The notes beneath the pieces are model-generated. The model worked only from the letters and a program-made list of their open reading frames with translations, was not told the origin of the DNA and searched no databases. A program made the position numbers and the translations under genes. Shown here piece after piece: positions 45,496 through 54,197 of a stretch of DNA of 64,000 bases; within the stretch, counting starts at the first letter, position 1, and every line of letters starts with the position of its first letter. This DNA is from Spirosoma aerolatum (GTDB taxonomy: Bacteria > Bacteroidota > Bacteroidia > Cytophagales > Spirosomataceae), in NCBI RefSeq assembly GCF_002056795.1, contig NZ_CP020104.1:248001-312000 (forward strand), in the 5' to 3' direction.

Positions 45496-47933
45496 ATGCG
45501 CTATATAAAAGCTATTGTTGTTTCTATACTAACTGTTCTGCTGATTTGGGGATTAAACCGGCCATGGGGAAGTATTCCGGCGTTTGGCCCATTATTAAGT
45601 CCGTTTGTGGGATTTTGGCAAAATGCAGAATCCGCAAACGTTTCCGATGAAGAGTTAGCCATACAGGGAACCCAGGCTCCTGTAACTGTTCTGATTGATG
45701 ATAAAGGGGTTCCGCACGTGTTCGCCCAGAATGATCATGACCTGTTTTTTGCTCAGGGTTACCTGACAGCCCGTGACCGGCTCTGGCAAATGGAGTTTCA
45801 GACACATGCAGCCGCTGGGCGGGTATCCGAGTTAGTTGGTGATCGGGCACTTGAGCTGGATCGTTACAATCGGCATATGGGTATGGGCTATGGAGCCGAG
45901 CAGACGTTGAAAGGAATGCAGGCCGACCCGGCTTCGAAGGTCGCTCTTGAGGCCTATACGGCTGGCGTTAATGCCTGGATTGATCAGTTGTCGCCCGCGA
46001 AATACCCCATTGAGTATAAGCTTCTCGGTTACGCTCCCGAATCTTGGACACCGCTTAAATGTGCGCTACTTTTGAAGCAGATGACCAGCACCCTCGCTAG
46101 TGGAGCTGATGATTTGTTGATGACCAATATATTACGGAAATATGGCTCAATCGTTACCGCCGATCTGTTCCCAGATTATCCAACCCTTGAGGACCCCATC
46201 ATTCCCCCGGTACTCCCTGGGATTTTAAACCAGTATCTTCCCGGCCATCCCCTCCGAATGATACCACCATCAACGACATAATTGCCTGGTTTGATACCGG
46301 CTTTCGACGGCCTAACCCTGAAATCGGGTCGAATAACTGGGCGGTTGGTCCGTCAAAATCGGCAACCGGCCATCCTATCTTGGCCAATGATCCACACCTT
46401 ACCTTGAGTTTACCGTCGATCTGGTATCAGATGCAGTTGGTTTCACCGACAGTTAATGTGTATGGGGCTACCCTGCCGGGCGCACCTAATGTAATTATCG
46501 GCTTCAACAAGGATGTAGCCTGGGGTGTAACAAATGTAGGGGCTGACGTGCTGGATTTTTATACGGTAAAATTTAAGGACGCTACCCACCGGGAATATTG
46601 GCATGATAATAAATGGAAGCCCACCCGCGCCCGCATCGAAGTCATTAAAGTGAAAGGGAAGCCTGATGTAGTCGATACAGTATTCTATACCCATCATGGT
46701 CCGGTTGTTTACATGCCCGGTGCAAAAGCGTTTCGGAAAAATATTCCGATTGGTTACGCTGCTCGCTGGATTGCGCATGAACCATCGAATGACCTGGCCT
46801 GTTTTTACGGGTTGAATCGGGCTAAAAATTTTGATGATTACCGGAAGGCACTCGCTCTCTACGTTGCGCCAGCCCAGAATTTTATCTTTGCCAGTAATCA
46901 AAATGACATTGCCATATCACCGAATGGGCGTTTTCCGCTGAAATGGATGGACCAGGGTAAGTTTCTGCTGGATGGCACCGACCCGGCTGATGACTGGCAT
47001 GGTTTTATTCCAGCCGATCAGAACCCATTGGTCAAGAATCCGCCCAGAGGGTTTGTGAGTTCGGCCAACCAATTTTCAACCGACCGTACTTATCCGTATT
47101 ATCTAAACTGGCAGTTTGCACCTGCCGAGCGTGGACGGCGTATCAACCAACGGCTGACGGCTATGCAGCATGCTACAATTGATAGCCTTCGGATGCTGCA
47201 AAACGACAATTTTAATCTACGAGCCGCCGACGCGTTGCCAGTCATGTTAACGAACATTGATGCCAGCCGATTAAATGCCGATCAGAAAAAAGCGTTGGCT
47301 TCGCTGAAAGCATGGAAAAAGAATAACGATGTGGCCGAAACGGGGGCAACAGTCTTTACGGAATGGACCCAGCGATTACTCGAAGCAATTTGGGCTGATG
47401 AATTCGATATGGGCGATTCGTTGCCCATGCGTAACCCTACTTTTGACCGTACGTTGACCATGATGCAGCGCGACCCAGAAGCTCGTTGGTTCGATAATGT
47501 AAAAACACCCGCTCACGAACGCATGACCGATGTGTTGACGCAAAGTTTTCAGGCAGCCTGTGATACACTGGCTAAAAAGCATGGAGCCTTTGGGTCGTCG
47601 TGGGCTTGGGGGCCGCACAAAAGCACATCCATTCGACATTTGTTACCCGGTGTCGATGCGTTTAGTGCGCTGAATGTACAGATTGGTGGTGGCAGTGGTA
47701 TTGTCAACGCAACCAGCGAGCGAGCAGGACCTTCCTGGCGAATGGTTGTTGCACTCGGCGACCAGCCGAAAGCCTATGGCGTTTTCCCAGGTGGGCAGTC
47801 AGGTAACCCCGGTAGTCCGCATTATCAGGATCTGCTGGAAACCTGGCGAACCGGCCAACTTAACGAGTTGCTCTATCTGCAAACCGCTCACGACAAAAGC
47901 CTTCGTATTAAGCAGAAACTTGTTTTGAAGTAA
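45496..47933 (+). pseudogene. Penicillin acylase family gene with one frameshift
   Basis: Two frames together encode an about 810-residue N-terminal-nucleophile hydrolase. The first (to 46281) has a membrane/signal helix at the N-terminus, then PVTVLIDDKGVPHVFAQNDHDLFFAQGYLTARDRLWQMEF and the alpha chain. The second frame is open from about 46240 to the end and starts with NDIIAWFD, then EIGSNNWAVGPSKSATGHPILANDPH. The Gly-Ser (Ser codon 46329-46331) is the self-processing site and nucleophile. Shifting the frame by one base near 46240-46262 restores the protein. It may be a true inactivating mutation or a sequence error; the rest is intact. Acylases of this family cleave amides such as acyl-homoserine lactones or beta-lactam side chains. 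Confidence 0.8.
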
Positions 47934-47935
47934 AG

Positions 47936-47987
47936 CGGCTGGAAAGCCGCCAATTAAAGCACATAAAAGCGGCTTATCAGCCGTCCT
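47936..47987. repeat. Tandem GC-rich hairpins with GGAA loop
   Basis: GCGGCT-GGAA-AGCCGC (47936-47951) is a perfect 6-bp stem, and a second hairpin of the same stem type (CGGCT...AGCCG) lies about 25 bp further on. Layout resembles the asd-leader element (GCGGGT-GGAA-ACCCGC). Confidence 0.5.
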
Positions 47988-47993
47988 ACTACC

Positions 47994-48353
47994 ATGATTC
48001 AAATTATTCTTATTGCTATTTTGAGTTTGCTGGCTCAGCTTATATTGCCCTGGTGGAGTTTGGCTGTCGTTGCCTTCCTAGTTTGTTTATGGCGTAGCCC
48101 AAGCGCAGGACAGGCGTTTTTTGCTGGATTTTATGGCGTAGCATTCGTGTGGCTGGCGTATGCCGTTATGCTCCATTTGCGTACCGATGGCATATTTACT
48201 GGGCGCATGGGAGAATTACTCTTCAAAACAAATAGCCCTATTCTTCCCGGATTAGTGACGGCGATTATTGGTGGATTGGTTGGTGGGCTAGCTGGTCTGT
48301 CAGGGTATTTCGTTCGTCAGGCTACTCAAAATCAAATCACGGCCCGTAGCTAG
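47994..48353 (+). CDS. Small integral membrane protein, unknown
   Basis: 119 residues with four predicted transmembrane helices (about 2-20, 22-35, 40-58 and 80-105) and a basic C-terminus. No motif recognised. It follows the penicillin acylase gene by 60 bp on the same strand, so they may share a transcript. Function unknown. Confidence 0.7.
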   Translation: MIQIILIAILSLLAQLILPWWSLAVVAFLVCLWRSPSAGQAFFAGFYGVAFVWLAYAVMLHLRTDGIFTGRMGELLFKTNSPILPGLVTAIIGGLVGGLAGLSGYFVRQATQNQITARS

Positions 48354-48371
48354 TAAAATCGTAAATCCCTC

Positions 48372-48379
48372 TACCTTTG
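48372..48379 (+). promoter_or_regulatory. Candidate promoter element of the OmpH-like gene
   Basis: TACCTTTG, full match to TAnnTTTG, 35 bp before the GTG start. No clear -33 box. Confidence 0.45.
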
Positions 48380-48413
48380 TAGAATAAACTGATAACTAAC
48401 TGAATTATTTCCT

Positions 48414-49010
48414 GTGAAGAATGCCTCGTTAATTCTAAACGTCGTTTTGACGATTGCCGTAGCTGTATTGTACTACTTGCATTTTAAAGGCCCCCAGTCC
48501 GAAAGTACCCCGGCTATTTCTACTCCTGCTGAAGCCAAAGGCAAAGCCATCGTATATGTCAATGTTGATTCACTATTGAATAAATACGATTTCTTTAAAG
48601 ACACCCAGAAAGTGCTGGAAAGTAAGCGCTTTCAGTTGGAAAATGACATAGCCTCCAAAGGCAGGAACCTGCAAAACAAAGTTGCTTTCTTCCAGCAGCG
48701 AGCTGCCACCATGACGCAGGAGCAAGGTCGGGCAACAGAAGCCTCTTTGCAGAAAGAACAGCAGGATATTCTGGCTTACCGCGATCGTGCTGCGCAAAAT
48801 CTTGCGCTTGAAGAGCAAACTAAAAACAAAGAGCTTTACGACGAAATTTACAATTACCTTAAAAAGATAAATGCTCAGAACAAATACGAATTTGTTCTTG
48901 GCTATACAAAAGGGGGCGGTATCCTGTTTGCTAATCCTGAGGCTGATCAGACCAAAGCCATTCTGGACGGTCTGAACAAAGAATATCAGGCAAGACAGAC
49001 AAAGAAGTAA
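48414..49010 (+). CDS. OmpH/Skp-like periplasmic chaperone
   Basis: 198 residues with a GTG start and an N-terminal membrane anchor (about 5-23). A short Pro/Ser linker is followed by the OmpH-family pattern: IVYVNVDSLLNKYDFFKD, a long charged coiled coil (about 60-145), then VLGYTKGGGILFANPEADQTKAILDGLNKEY at the C-terminus. The family holds unfolded outer-membrane proteins in the periplasm. Monocistronic, ending at a very strong hairpin. Confidence 0.88.
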   Translation: MKNASLILNVVLTIAVAVLYYLHFKGPQSESTPAISTPAEAKGKAIVYVNVDSLLNKYDFFKDTQKVLESKRFQLENDIASKGRNLQNKVAFFQQRAATMTQEQGRATEASLQKEQQDILAYRDRAAQNLALEEQTKNKELYDEIYNYLKKINAQNKYEFVLGYTKGGGILFANPEADQTKAILDGLNKEYQARQTKK

Positions 49011-49031
49011 GATTTAGTGCTTTTGTGGCTA

Positions 49032-49074
49032 TAAACCCGGCTTACTGGACATGTGCATCAGTAAGCCGGGTTTA
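49032..49074 (+). terminator. Strong terminator behind the OmpH-like gene
   Basis: Perfect 16-bp arms (TAAACCCGGCTTACTG and its complement) with an 11-nt loop, ending in TTTATTTG. Located 22 bp after the stop codon. Confidence 0.8.
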
Positions 49075-49238
49075 TTTGCATATAAATCTGAAATTTTCTG
49101 CGTGTGTAAACCTCTCGCGGAATTTCAACGTTGTTGCTCTTACCCGGTTAAGTAATAATCTGGTAAACTAGAGTCATTTTGAGGCAGTGCGCTCATTAGC
49201 AGGCTCATGCATCATATATCCTACATCCTATATCAATA

Positions 49239-49700
49239 ATGGCATCTGCTTCAATTGTTAAACAGGTTGATATCCGAAACCGTCGGGCTTCGTTCGAGTA
49301 TTCGTTTTTAGAAACCTATACGGCGGGTATTGTCCTGACAGGTACCGAGATAAAATCCATTCGACAGGGCAAGGTCAATTTGCAGGACGCCTATTGCCTG
49401 ATTCATAACGACGAGCTGTTTATCCGGCAGATGAGCATTTCGGTCTACACAGAAGGTACATACTATAACCATGAACCCCTCCGTGACCGTAAATTATTAC
49501 TAACAAAGCGGGAAATAAAACGGCTTACCGAAAAACTGAAAGATCAGGGACTGACTATCGTGCCGGTTCGTTTGTTCACCAATGAGCGGGGGTTTGCTAA
49601 GGTCGAAATCGCTCTAGCGAAGGGTAAAAAACTTTTCGATAAACGTGAAAGTATCAAAGAACGCGACGTAACGCGGGATTTGCAGCAGGAGCGGTATTGA
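49239..49700 (+). CDS. smpB: SsrA-binding protein SmpB
   Basis: 153 residues, the usual size. It brings tmRNA to stalled ribosomes for trans-translation. Seen: RRASFEYSFLETYTAGIVLTGTEIKSIRQGKVNLQDAYC and the C-terminal KGKKLFDKRESIKERDVTRDLQQER tail that reads the empty mRNA channel. No ssrA gene was found in the window. The upstream gap contains an AT-rich sequence related to the arm of the 36825-36883 repeat. Confidence 0.97.
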   Translation: MASASIVKQVDIRNRRASFEYSFLETYTAGIVLTGTEIKSIRQGKVNLQDAYCLIHNDELFIRQMSISVYTEGTYYNHEPLRDRKLLLTKREIKRLTEKLKDQGLTIVPVRLFTNERGFAKVEIALAKGKKLFDKRESIKERDVTRDLQQERY

Positions 49701-49854
49701 GCATAGCCATTCGTCAGGCAATTGCGTACCTTTCCAGCTATTAGTTTGGACGGGTGACTGATGATAACCTACTGTTAACTAAATTTTTCTAAACTCTTGT
49801 CGTTATGTAGATAACTCTGTAACTTGCTACCGTACAGAGGCATCTAAACGCGAT

Positions 49855-50370
49855 ATGGGTAGGAAAGTATTAGTCTTAAATCAAGATTACAGTGCTCTCA
49901 GCATTTGCTCCGTTCCCAAGGCATTTTTGCTGGTTTATTTAGACAAAGCTGAACTTGTTGCCGAATCTGAGCAGTTCACCCTGCGAACTGTCTCCGCTGA
50001 GTTCCCAATGCCGTCCGTTATCCGGCTTCACCGATATGTCAATCTGCCTTACAAAGGCGTCATGCTCACCCGCCAGAATATCTTCAAGCGAGATGGCAAT
50101 CATTGTCAGTACTGCGGTACCACTGAAGACCTGACGCTGGATCATGTAATGCCTAAGTCGAGGGGAGGGAAAACGAGTTGGGACAACCTCACTACCGCCT
50201 GTAAACGTTGTAACTCGAGGAAAGGTGACTACACGCCTGATGAAGCTAACATGAAACTGCGCCAGAAACCGTTCAAACCTACGTTTCTGGTTTTTTTACG
50301 CGAATTTTCTGGCTCTATTGAACAAAGTTGGATGCCTTTCTTAGCGAAAAAAGAGAAGGCGTTCCAATAA
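49855..50370 (+). CDS. HNH endonuclease-fold protein
   Basis: 171 residues. Residues 1-75 are a conserved N-terminal domain (VLNQDYSALSICSVPKAFLLVYLDKAELV) of the single-gene bacterial HNH family. Residues 80-125 are the HNH motif: Cys84-x2-Cys87, LDHVMPKSRGG with His97, WDNLTTACKRCNSRKGD with Asn111 and Cys116/Cys119 as zinc ligands. Predicted metal-dependent nuclease; the physiological substrate is unknown. It is not next to phage or toxin genes. Confidence 0.9.
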   Translation: MGRKVLVLNQDYSALSICSVPKAFLLVYLDKAELVAESEQFTLRTVSAEFPMPSVIRLHRYVNLPYKGVMLTRQNIFKRDGNHCQYCGTTEDLTLDHVMPKSRGGKTSWDNLTTACKRCNSRKGDYTPDEANMKLRQKPFKPTFLVFLREFSGSIEQSWMPFLAKKEKAFQ

Positions 50371-50372
50371 TC

Positions 50373-50462
50373 GAGGAGAGAAAAGCAGAAAGGGACGAAC
50401 AGAATAACGGATTTGCCAAAGCATTTCCCACATTCTGTTCGTCCCTTTCTGCTTTTCTCCTC
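50373..50462 (+). terminator. Long stem-loop behind the HNH gene
   Basis: Arms of 33 and 31 nt (50373-50405 and 50432-50462) pair over 31 bp with a single 2-nt bulge, loop 26 nt, followed by five T. It may be a terminator, but the stem is much longer than needed. Confidence 0.65.
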
Positions 50463-50512
50463 TTTTTCAAAGAGTTTTGCGCCTTCCGAAACTTTTTTCT
50501 AAAAGCAATTGC

Positions 50513-50520
50513 TATCTTTG
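50513..50520 (+). promoter_or_regulatory. Candidate rpsA promoter element
   Basis: TATCTTTG, full match to TAnnTTTG, 95 bp before the rpsA start; a TTTTTT run rather than TTTG lies upstream. The leader would be about 90 nt, long enough for S1 autoregulation as known in E. coli, though no specific site is visible. Confidence 0.5.
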
Positions 50521-50615
50521 CAGGCCTTTTTTACAGGTAATCAACTTATAACCAAAAGTCAGCTCGCCATTGACCTACGGGCTGATGTACTGAGTGGGTC
50601 AGGAAAACATTTTTT

Positions 50616-52400
50616 ATGAGCAAAACGCAGCAACGCGAACTGCCGGCATTTGATTGGGACCGCGCAGACAACAAAGGGTTTGGGAGTGGCTATTCGGATG
50701 CCGAGCGCAACCGGATGATGGAACTGTACGACAATACCCTGTCGGAAGTTAAAGAAAAAGAAGTAGTAATGGGAACCGTCGTTGGGATAACGGACCGGGA
50801 AGTATTACTCAACATTGGATTTAAGTCGGATGGCTTGGTGCCTGCTTCAGAATTCCGGGATATGCCCGACCTGAAGATGGGTGATGAAATTGAAGTTTAC
50901 GTAGAAAATCAGGAAGACCCGAATGGCCAGTTGGTACTCTCGCGCAAGAAAGCGAAAGTCATTACCGCATGGCAGAAAATTCAGCGTGCGCTCGACGAAG
51001 ACCTCGTAATCGATGGTTTCGTAAAACGCCGGACCAAAGGTGGTCTGATTGTCGATATTTATAGTGTAGAAGCGTTCTTGCCAGGTTCGCAAATCGATGT
51101 GAAGCCAATTCGTGACTTCGACATCTTTGTGGGCAAGAAAATGGAGGTTAAAGTTGTTAAGATCAACTATGCAAACGATAACGTAGTCGTTTCGCACAAA
51201 GTCCTGATCGAAAAAGACCTCGAAGCACAACGTGCTCAAATCCTGAACAACCTCGAAAAAGGTCAGGTACTCGAAGGCGTTATCAAGAACATGACCAACT
51301 TCGGTGTATTCATCGATCTGGGTGGCGTCGATGGTCTGTTGCACATCACAGATATTTCTTGGGGCCGCATCAGCCATCCATCGGAAGTACTTCACCTCGA
51401 CCAGAAAGTCAACGTGGTGGTTCTGGACTTCGACGAAGACAAAAAGCGGATTTCGCTGGGTATGAAGCAACTTCAGGCTCACCCATGGGACGCTCTGGCC
51501 GAAGATATCCAGGTTGGCTCGAAAGTAAAAGGCAAAATCGTGAATGTCGCCGATTACGGTGCATTCCTCGAAATCATGCCAGGTGTAGAAGGTCTGATCC
51601 ACGTATCGGAAATGTCATGGTCGCAGCACCTGCGTAACCCACAGGAGTTCCTGAAAGTGGGCGACGAAGTAGAGGCTGTTGTACTGACGCTCGATCGGGC
51701 TGATCGCAAAATGTCGTTAGGCATTAAACAACTGACCGAAGATCCCTGGACTCGTCCAGAATTGCGTACAAAATACGCCGTCGGAACGAAGCACAAAGGG
51801 GTGGTCCGTAACCTAACTAATTTCGGTCTATTCCTTGAACTAGAAGAAGGTATCGATGGTCTGGTCCACGTATCTGACCTGTCGTGGACGAAGAAGATCA
51901 AACATCCTTCAGACTTCATCAAGGTTGGTGACGAACTCGAAGTAGTGGTACTGGAACTGGATGTTGATAACCGTCGTCTGGCCCTGGGTCACAAGCAACT
52001 TGAAGAGAACCCATGGGATACGTTCGAAACCGTATTTGCAGTAGGTACGATTCATCGTTGCACCATCCTGAGCAAAAACGATAAGATGGCCACTCTTGAA
52101 CTGCCATACGGTATCGAAGGCTTCTCATCGCTGAAGAATCTGGCGAAAGAAGATGGAACGTTTGCTGAAGTTGGTGAAACGCTCGATTTCAAAGTAACCG
52201 AATTCTCGAAAGAAGAGAAGCGTATCATGCTGTCGCACACGAAAGCATGGCAGGAGAAAAACGAGCCTGTTAAAGAACCAAAAGCACCAAAAGCTTCTGC
52301 TTCGAAAGCAGGTTCAACGTCAGCTCCTGAGCGTGGTGCTACCCTGGGCGACCTTGATGCACTGGCAGCGCTGAAAGAACAAATGGAAGGCCGTAACTAA
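50616..52400 (+). CDS. rpsA: 30S ribosomal protein S1
   Basis: 594 residues. Successive S1 (OB-fold) repeats start near 50, 135, 220, 305, 390 and 475, visible in blocks such as GQVLEGVIKNMTNFGVFIDLGGVDGLLHITDISW and GSKVKGKIVNVADYGAFLEIMPGVEGLIHVSEMSW. S1 binds mRNA at the ribosome. The N-terminal 40 residues and an Ala/Ser/Lys-rich C-terminal tail (about 540-594) are typical of the Bacteroidetes form. Single gene ending in a strong terminator. It is noteworthy because this phylum seldom uses Shine-Dalgarno pairing. Confidence 0.97.
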   Translation: MSKTQQRELPAFDWDRADNKGFGSGYSDAERNRMMELYDNTLSEVKEKEVVMGTVVGITDREVLLNIGFKSDGLVPASEFRDMPDLKMGDEIEVYVENQEDPNGQLVLSRKKAKVITAWQKIQRALDEDLVIDGFVKRRTKGGLIVDIYSVEAFLPGSQIDVKPIRDFDIFVGKKMEVKVVKINYANDNVVVSHKVLIEKDLEAQRAQILNNLEKGQVLEGVIKNMTNFGVFIDLGGVDGLLHITDISWGRISHPSEVLHLDQKVNVVVLDFDEDKKRISLGMKQLQAHPWDALAEDIQVGSKVKGKIVNVADYGAFLEIMPGVEGLIHVSEMSWSQHLRNPQEFLKVGDEVEAVVLTLDRADRKMSLGIKQLTEDPWTRPELRTKYAVGTKHKGVVRNLTNFGLFLELEEGIDGLVHVSDLSWTKKIKHPSDFIKVGDELEVVVLELDVDNRRLALGHKQLEENPWDTFETVFAVGTIHRCTILSKNDKMATLELPYGIEGFSSLKNLAKEDGTFAEVGETLDFKVTEFSKEEKRIMLSHTKAWQEKNEPVKEPKAPKASASKAGSTSAPERGATLGDLDALAALKEQMEGRN

Positions 52401-52420
52401 TACGGATTAATTTTGGTTTA

Positions 52421-52458
52421 AAAAATACTCCTGTCTGTTATGGTCAGGAGTATTTTTT
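52421..52458 (+). terminator. rpsA terminator
   Basis: AAAAATACTCCTG pairs perfectly over 13 bp with CAGGAGTATTTTT around an 11-nt loop; the T-run is part of the descending arm. It lies 20 bp past the stop codon. Confidence 0.8.
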
Positions 52459-52467
52459 TAGAGTCGC

Positions 52468-52499
52468 TTTTCACAAAACGAGATAAAATCGTATATTTG
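52468..52499 (+). promoter_or_regulatory. tRNA-Cys promoter
   Basis: TTTT, 20-bp spacer, TATATTTG. The -7 box is an exact TAnnTTTG match, and the -33 box has three of four bases. It lies 40 bp before the tRNA 5' end. Confidence 0.6.
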
Positions 52500-52539
52500 C
52501 AGTCCCGAAAGCATGGCTCTTCAAGTGAAAGGGAAATAA

Positions 52540-52610
52540 GGTTCCGTGGCCGAGTGGCTAGGCAGTGGTCTGCAAAACCTCGTACAGCGGTTCGAATCCG
52601 CTCGGAACCT
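52540..52610 (+). tRNA. tRNA-Cys (anticodon GCA)
   Basis: 71 nt cloverleaf: 7-bp acceptor stem GGTTCCG/CGGAACC, discriminator T, D-arm with AGTGGCTAGGC, anticodon loop CTGCAAA giving GCA, and T-arm GCGGTTCGAATCCGC. No CCA is encoded. The 71-nt length is normal for tRNA-Cys. Confidence 0.95.
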
Positions 52611-52640
52611 CTTCAAAATCAGTAAGCAAATTGCCAACTT

Positions 52641-52692
52641 TACCATCTTGTCCGACTTCAATTGAACTCGTGCGGGATGGTATTTTTTATTT
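52641..52692 (+). terminator. Terminator-like structure behind tRNA-Cys
   Basis: TACCATC pairs with GATGGTA, with weaker inner pairing, followed by a T-rich run (ATTTTTTATTTT). Confidence 0.5.
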
Positions 52693-52800
52693 TCTCCCAA
52701 CCAAGTAAGAATTAGTTAAACGGGCGTAGGAGTTGATAAAAGGCTCTTAATTAGAAAGAATATAAATAAAAAAGAGTGCTCAAATAACTAAACACCAACT

Positions 52801-52832
52801 TTTGCCTATCCAGCAATCGTGTCGTACTTTTG
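52801..52832 (+). promoter_or_regulatory. Promoter of the ACIII-oxidase operon
   Basis: TTTG, exactly 20 bp, TACTTTTG: both boxes match the Bacteroidetes consensus perfectly. The predicted start is about 55 nt before actA. It is the best promoter in the window and fits an abundant respiratory operon. Confidence 0.8.
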
Positions 52833-52892
52833 GGCGCTAAATAAAAAGCGGTAGTGATTATGTTGATTCACTCAATTAATATAGTTCATAAA

Positions 52893-54140
52893 ATGAGTCG
52901 TTTATACAAGCTTGGCGGGGCCCTGATCCTAACGCTCATGCTATTGGTTTCCAATAGTCAGTTGAGAGCACAGGACGCTGCACCTGCTGGTGGTGCTGAT
53001 GTTGAAAAAGGGAAGACCTTATTTACAAACAACTGCGCTCAGTGTCACGCGGTGACAGACGAGAAAGTTGTAGGCCCTGGTCTTAAAGGTGTAGAGTCTC
53101 GTACCCCTGGTAAAGATTGGTTACACAAGTGGATTCGGAATTCATCAGCTCTGATTGCTTCGGGTGACCAGTATGCCAATCAGGTCTTCAACGCCAATGG
53201 TAAAGTGCAGATGTCGAGCTTCCCCAGCTTAACCGATGCCGATATCGATGGTATCTTAGCCTACATTGATCAGGCTAACACAGCTCCTGAAGGTCAAACA
53301 GCAAAGCCAGGCGAAAATCCAGTAGGTCAGCAGGGAGGTGGTACAACAAGTGGCCCCTCAGAACTATTCACGTTTGTACTGGTTGCCTTGTTGATCGTTA
53401 TGCTCCTTGTGCTTGGTGTTCTGCTGGCCATTGTAAGCATTCTGTCGAAAGCAGTAGCACCAGCTACAGTTGAAGGGGTAGAAGTGCCTTCGAACTTCGG
53501 CCAACGGTTGAAGACAGGTCTGTCGAACGCGTTCAACAATCCTACGCTTCGTACAATCGTCATCTGGTTGTTTTTGTTAGTGGTTGCTAAAGAAACCATC
53601 GATGGTGCTTATGGCGTAGGTATTCAGCAAGGTTATGCGCCGAAACAACCTATTGCGTATTCGCATAAACTGCACGCTGGTCAGTACAAAATTGATTGTA
53701 ACTACTGCCACACGGGTGCACAAAAAGGTAAGAACGCTACCATTCCGGCCGCCAACATCTGTATGAACTGCCACGGCGTTATCAAAAAAGAGTCGCCCGA
53801 AATTCAGAAGATTTATACGGCTATTGAAGAAAATCGGCCAATTGAATGGGTTCGGGTTCATAACCTGCCTGATCTGGCTTACTTCAACCACGCACAGCAC
53901 GTAAACGTTGGGAATGTAGCCTGTCAGACCTGCCACGGTGAAATTGAGAAGATGGAAGTGGTTGAAGCTCGTTCATCACTGACCATGGGCTGGTGTATTG
54001 ATTGTCACCGCCGGACGGATGTGAACACGAAAGACAACGCTTACTACGACAAGCTGGTGGCGTTGCACCGGAAAGAAAGCAAAGAGCCGCTCAAAGTAGC
54101 TAACATTGGCGGCCTTGAATGTTCAAAATGTCACTATTAA
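52893..54140 (+). CDS. actA: ACIII subunit ActA, multiheme cytochrome c with extra monoheme domain
   Basis: 415 residues from MSRLYKLGGALIL; the longer frame adds 13 residues. Signal peptide 1-26, then a mono-heme cytochrome c domain (CAQCH at 48-52) not part of the pentaheme ActA I know from Rhodothermus. It is followed by two membrane helices (about 150-173 and 210-228) and five CxxCH motifs (CNYCH, CMNCH, CQTCH, CIDCH, CSKCH), six hemes in total. ActA passes electrons from ActB to the acceptor. First gene of the operon. Confidence 0.9.
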   Translation: MSRLYKLGGALILTLMLLVSNSQLRAQDAAPAGGADVEKGKTLFTNNCAQCHAVTDEKVVGPGLKGVESRTPGKDWLHKWIRNSSALIASGDQYANQVFNANGKVQMSSFPSLTDADIDGILAYIDQANTAPEGQTAKPGENPVGQQGGGTTSGPSELFTFVLVALLIVMLLVLGVLLAIVSILSKAVAPATVEGVEVPSNFGQRLKTGLSNAFNNPTLRTIVIWLFLLVVAKETIDGAYGVGIQQGYAPKQPIAYSHKLHAGQYKIDCNYCHTGAQKGKNATIPAANICMNCHGVIKKESPEIQKIYTAIEENRPIEWVRVHNLPDLAYFNHAQHVNVGNVACQTCHGEIEKMEVVEARSSLTMGWCIDCHRRTDVNTKDNAYYDKLVALHRKESKEPLKVANIGGLECSKCHY

Positions 54141-54197
54141 TCCACCGGGCCGTGTAGGCCAGCTCAACCAATAGGGTACTTACCGCATACAACACGC

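Noticed and set aside
50847..51602. 251-codon frame opposite rpsA
   Set aside because: Antisense to S1 repeats; the Phe/Asp-rich content is the mirror of S1 Lys/Glu/Val codons.
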